From Scatophagus argus (lineage: Eukaryota; Chordata; Actinopteri; Scatophagidae): DNA of 64,000 nt. Shown here piece by piece: positions 62,596-64,000 of this stretch (its first letter is position 1; each line of letters begins with the position of its first letter). The stretch spans positions 8,592,501 through 8,656,500 of the forward strand of contig NC_058498.1 in assembly GCF_020382885.2 (NCBI RefSeq). The letters are read 5' to 3'. The position numbers were made by a program, and so were the translations under genes. The notes under the pieces were generated by a model that did no database searches, was not told where the DNA came from, and saw only the letters and a list, made by a program, of their open reading frames with translations.

Positions 62596-64000
62596 CTGAA
62601 GACTCACTTTGTGAGCCAAGGTTGCTTTGTTTAAAATTTTCAGGGATAAAATGACAGTTTCAGTCTTTTAGATTGTCAGTGTCTTTTCTTTTGTGATTTG
62701 ATACGTGTTATGATACAAATTGCTTTCAGCTTGTAGAAGCTTTGACACTTTTGCATTCAGTAGCTCTTGCCAGGTAAATATTGTCTGATATTTTACCTTG
62801 GAGTAATTGGAGGGGAAAAAAATACTCTTAAGCACAACCTCTTAATGTTTTCAACAAAGAATAACATTTTGATTGCAAAGAGAGGCTTTTTATTCACCCT
62901 CCAGTCATTGTCTACATGCATGCTAACTCAGGTGCTTCGACTCTATGGTTTGAACTTTACATCACATGAAATAGCAGAGGAGCTTTTTATCTTATTACCG
63001 TGAAAAGTGAATGTTGACGAGCATCACATACAGAGACGTCATCAAGAGAAACTCCAAAATAGCAGATGATCTCCTCTCTCAGGGGCCTTAACACTTAGTG
63101 AGCATGTGAGGATTCTGTGTTTTCAGTCGTATAATAAAGGCTTGTTTTAGTAGTCGGTCTTGTGGCTTTCTAGTAACAACACTGTCTTTCTCACACATCC
63201 ACATTGTGGGATTCACGTTGGACTATGGGTCTGGCATGATCAGAGAGTAACACACAATAAACTCCTTTTGTGCAAATATTTCGAACTTCAGAGAAATTTG
63301 AAGGAATAGTTTGACATTTTAGTGGTGCGAGGAGACAGATTGAATTACCTTTGGACAGAGCCAAACTAGCAGGTTCCCCCTGTTTGCAGTCTTTGTGCTA
63401 AGCTAAGCTGCTGAGTGTAACCTTATATTTAAGAGACTGATGAGAGGAGTGTCAGTCTTGTCGCGGCACAGACTGTACATATGACTTGGACATAAATACA
63501 CAGTATACCATGCAGCCTCTGTTAGACTAGCAGACTGTCACTCCAGTCGTCTACAAGAAAGGCTGTGGATGAGTCCACCCACACACGAACCCAGTGATTT
63601 TTCTAATAATTTCTCCCCATTTAGATTCTGTCAGGCAGCGTCTGTTTACATATTGCTTTTGAGGCTGTCCCCATCTGCTTTCAGCATACTATTTTATATA
63701 TTTATGTCTGTATCTATATCTATATATATCCTGTTTCAGCACTAAGCAGTGGTAGAGGAAGTGACATTACAGCTGGAAAAGTGCCAACCCGCCCAACCCC
63801 TTCTACTTTTTATCAAGCATTTTCTACTTACAAAACTAAGCCCTGCTGACAAAGGAGGTTTACATCCTCTTCACATGTCAGTTTTACATTTTCTGCGCAT
63901 TTTATTGGCTTCATAAGAATACATTACTAATAAAGTGTAATGAAGTCTTTAATAAGATCATCTAAGATGCATACATGCCATCTTTTTTCCTGTGTCTCAC
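45165..64000 (+). CDS. mast3: Microtubule-associated serine/threonine kinase 3 (5' part; kinase and PDZ domains off the right edge)
   Basis: MAST kinases are AGC-type kinases with an N-terminal MAST domain (DUF1908), a kinase domain and a PDZ domain. Exons of the long form: 45165-45211, 47769-47858, 54229-54317, 55482-55554, 57984-58062, 60111-60268, 61488-61563, 61925-62134. All phases agree. The start [15 protein letters not shown] is followed by a proline/serine/cysteine stretch with three SPC repeats. Conserved blocks are [83 protein letters not shown] and [24 protein letters not shown]3 is preferred over MAST1 because [17 protein letters not shown] and LVTSRYF match it best, and because il12rb1 and mast3 are neighbours in human. 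No next exon was recognised between 62135 and 64000. Alternative first exon and microexon are listed separately. Confidence 0.93.
51192..51277 (+). CDS. mast3: Alternative coding first exon of mast3
   Basis: ATG at 51192 opens 28 codons plus AG ([18 protein letters not shown], then [10 protein letters not shown]) before a GTAGTT donor. The two leftover bases join exon 54229 to give [10 protein letters not shown], so the phase equals that of exon 47769-47858. The sequence recalls the MSDSLW start and TKSCR junction of human MAST1. The preceding 400 bases are GC-rich and contain an open frame at 50879-51148, probably an upstream ORF in the leader. A separate promoter is inferred. Confidence 0.75.
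52875..53090 (+). repeat. Dispersed repeat (CGATCAATCGATTAG type)
   Basis: GCTGAAACAATGAGTCGATC, then aatcgattagggggttgacagaaaa, GGACTGTTGGTCGGACATCA, ttttttcacttta and gaatcgaaaacatta. This is a fish repeat family with a copy in crtc1 intron 1. It lies in a mast3 intron. Confidence 0.65.
57655..57675 (+). CDS. mast3: Candidate 21-nt microexon of mast3
   Basis: A long pyrimidine tract and a TGC-containing stretch end in GGTCTCAG, followed by 21 bases and a GTAGCT donor. The flanking exons meet in phase 2, so inclusion adds exactly seven residues (SHLARAD) between FAR and RAEGRRWSL without changing the frame. Size, frame and acceptor context fit neuronal microexons; inclusion itself cannot be seen from DNA. 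Confidence 0.6.
62564..62592. repeat. (CA)n microsatellite
   Basis: About 14 CA units in the last mast3 intron of the window. Confidence 0.9.
63300..63455 (+). repeat. Dispersed repeat (GGAATAGTTT type), copy 2
   Basis: GAAGGAATAGTTTGACATTT, then cctttggacagagccaaactagcaggttccccctg and GTGCTAAGCTAAGCTGCTGA. Same family as 32655-32960. It lies in a mast3 intron. Confidence 0.7.

Overview
This is a piece of vertebrate nuclear genome, almost certainly from a teleost fish. Genes are split into short exons with GT-AG introns, spacers are AT-rich with many CA, TA and GA microsatellites, and several dispersed repeats are of types I know from fish genomes. There are no bacterial operons, CRISPR arrays, rRNA genes or convincing tRNA genes. 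Exons were mapped by hand: reading frames join cleanly across every junction described, and the protein families were recognised from memory of the human proteins, not by search.

Layout from left to right. (1) 1-5745, minus strand: the N-terminal 358 codons (ten exons) of crtc1, a CREB-regulated transcription coactivator; the rest lies left of the window. Its third intron is an AT-AC intron of the minor (U12) spliceosome. (2) 8292-12739, minus: complete klhl26, a BTB-BACK-Kelch Cullin-3 adaptor, three coding exons, 604 aa. (3) 14387-22788, plus: complete il12rb1, the shared IL-12/IL-23 receptor beta-1 chain, 15 exons, 662-672 aa. (4) 22789-32131: a gene-poor, repeat-rich spacer with two strong inverted repeats and two CTCF-like motifs. 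(5) 32132-36731, minus: a complete five-exon gene for a 247-aa single-immunoglobulin-domain receptor whose ectodomain has no cysteine and whose tail carries an ITIM and an ITSM. I cannot name it; it is the most novel protein here. (6) 36732-45164: a second repeat-rich spacer with two LINE reverse-transcriptase fragments. (7) 45165 to beyond 64000, plus: the 5' part of mast3, a microtubule-associated serine/threonine kinase, with two alternative coding first exons, a 21-nt microexon and the N-terminal MAST domain. The kinase and PDZ domains lie to the right.

crtc1, klhl26, il12rb1 and mast3 are neighbours on human chromosome 19p13.11, so this is a conserved block, which supports the assignments. 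The ITIM/ITSM receptor sits between il12rb1 and mast3, where I know of no human counterpart. Two immune receptors are therefore adjacent here (one cytokine receptor, one probable inhibitory receptor), but nothing in the sequence shows that they work together. The other genes serve separate pathways: cAMP-driven transcription (crtc1), ubiquitin ligase targeting (klhl26) and kinase signalling (mast3).
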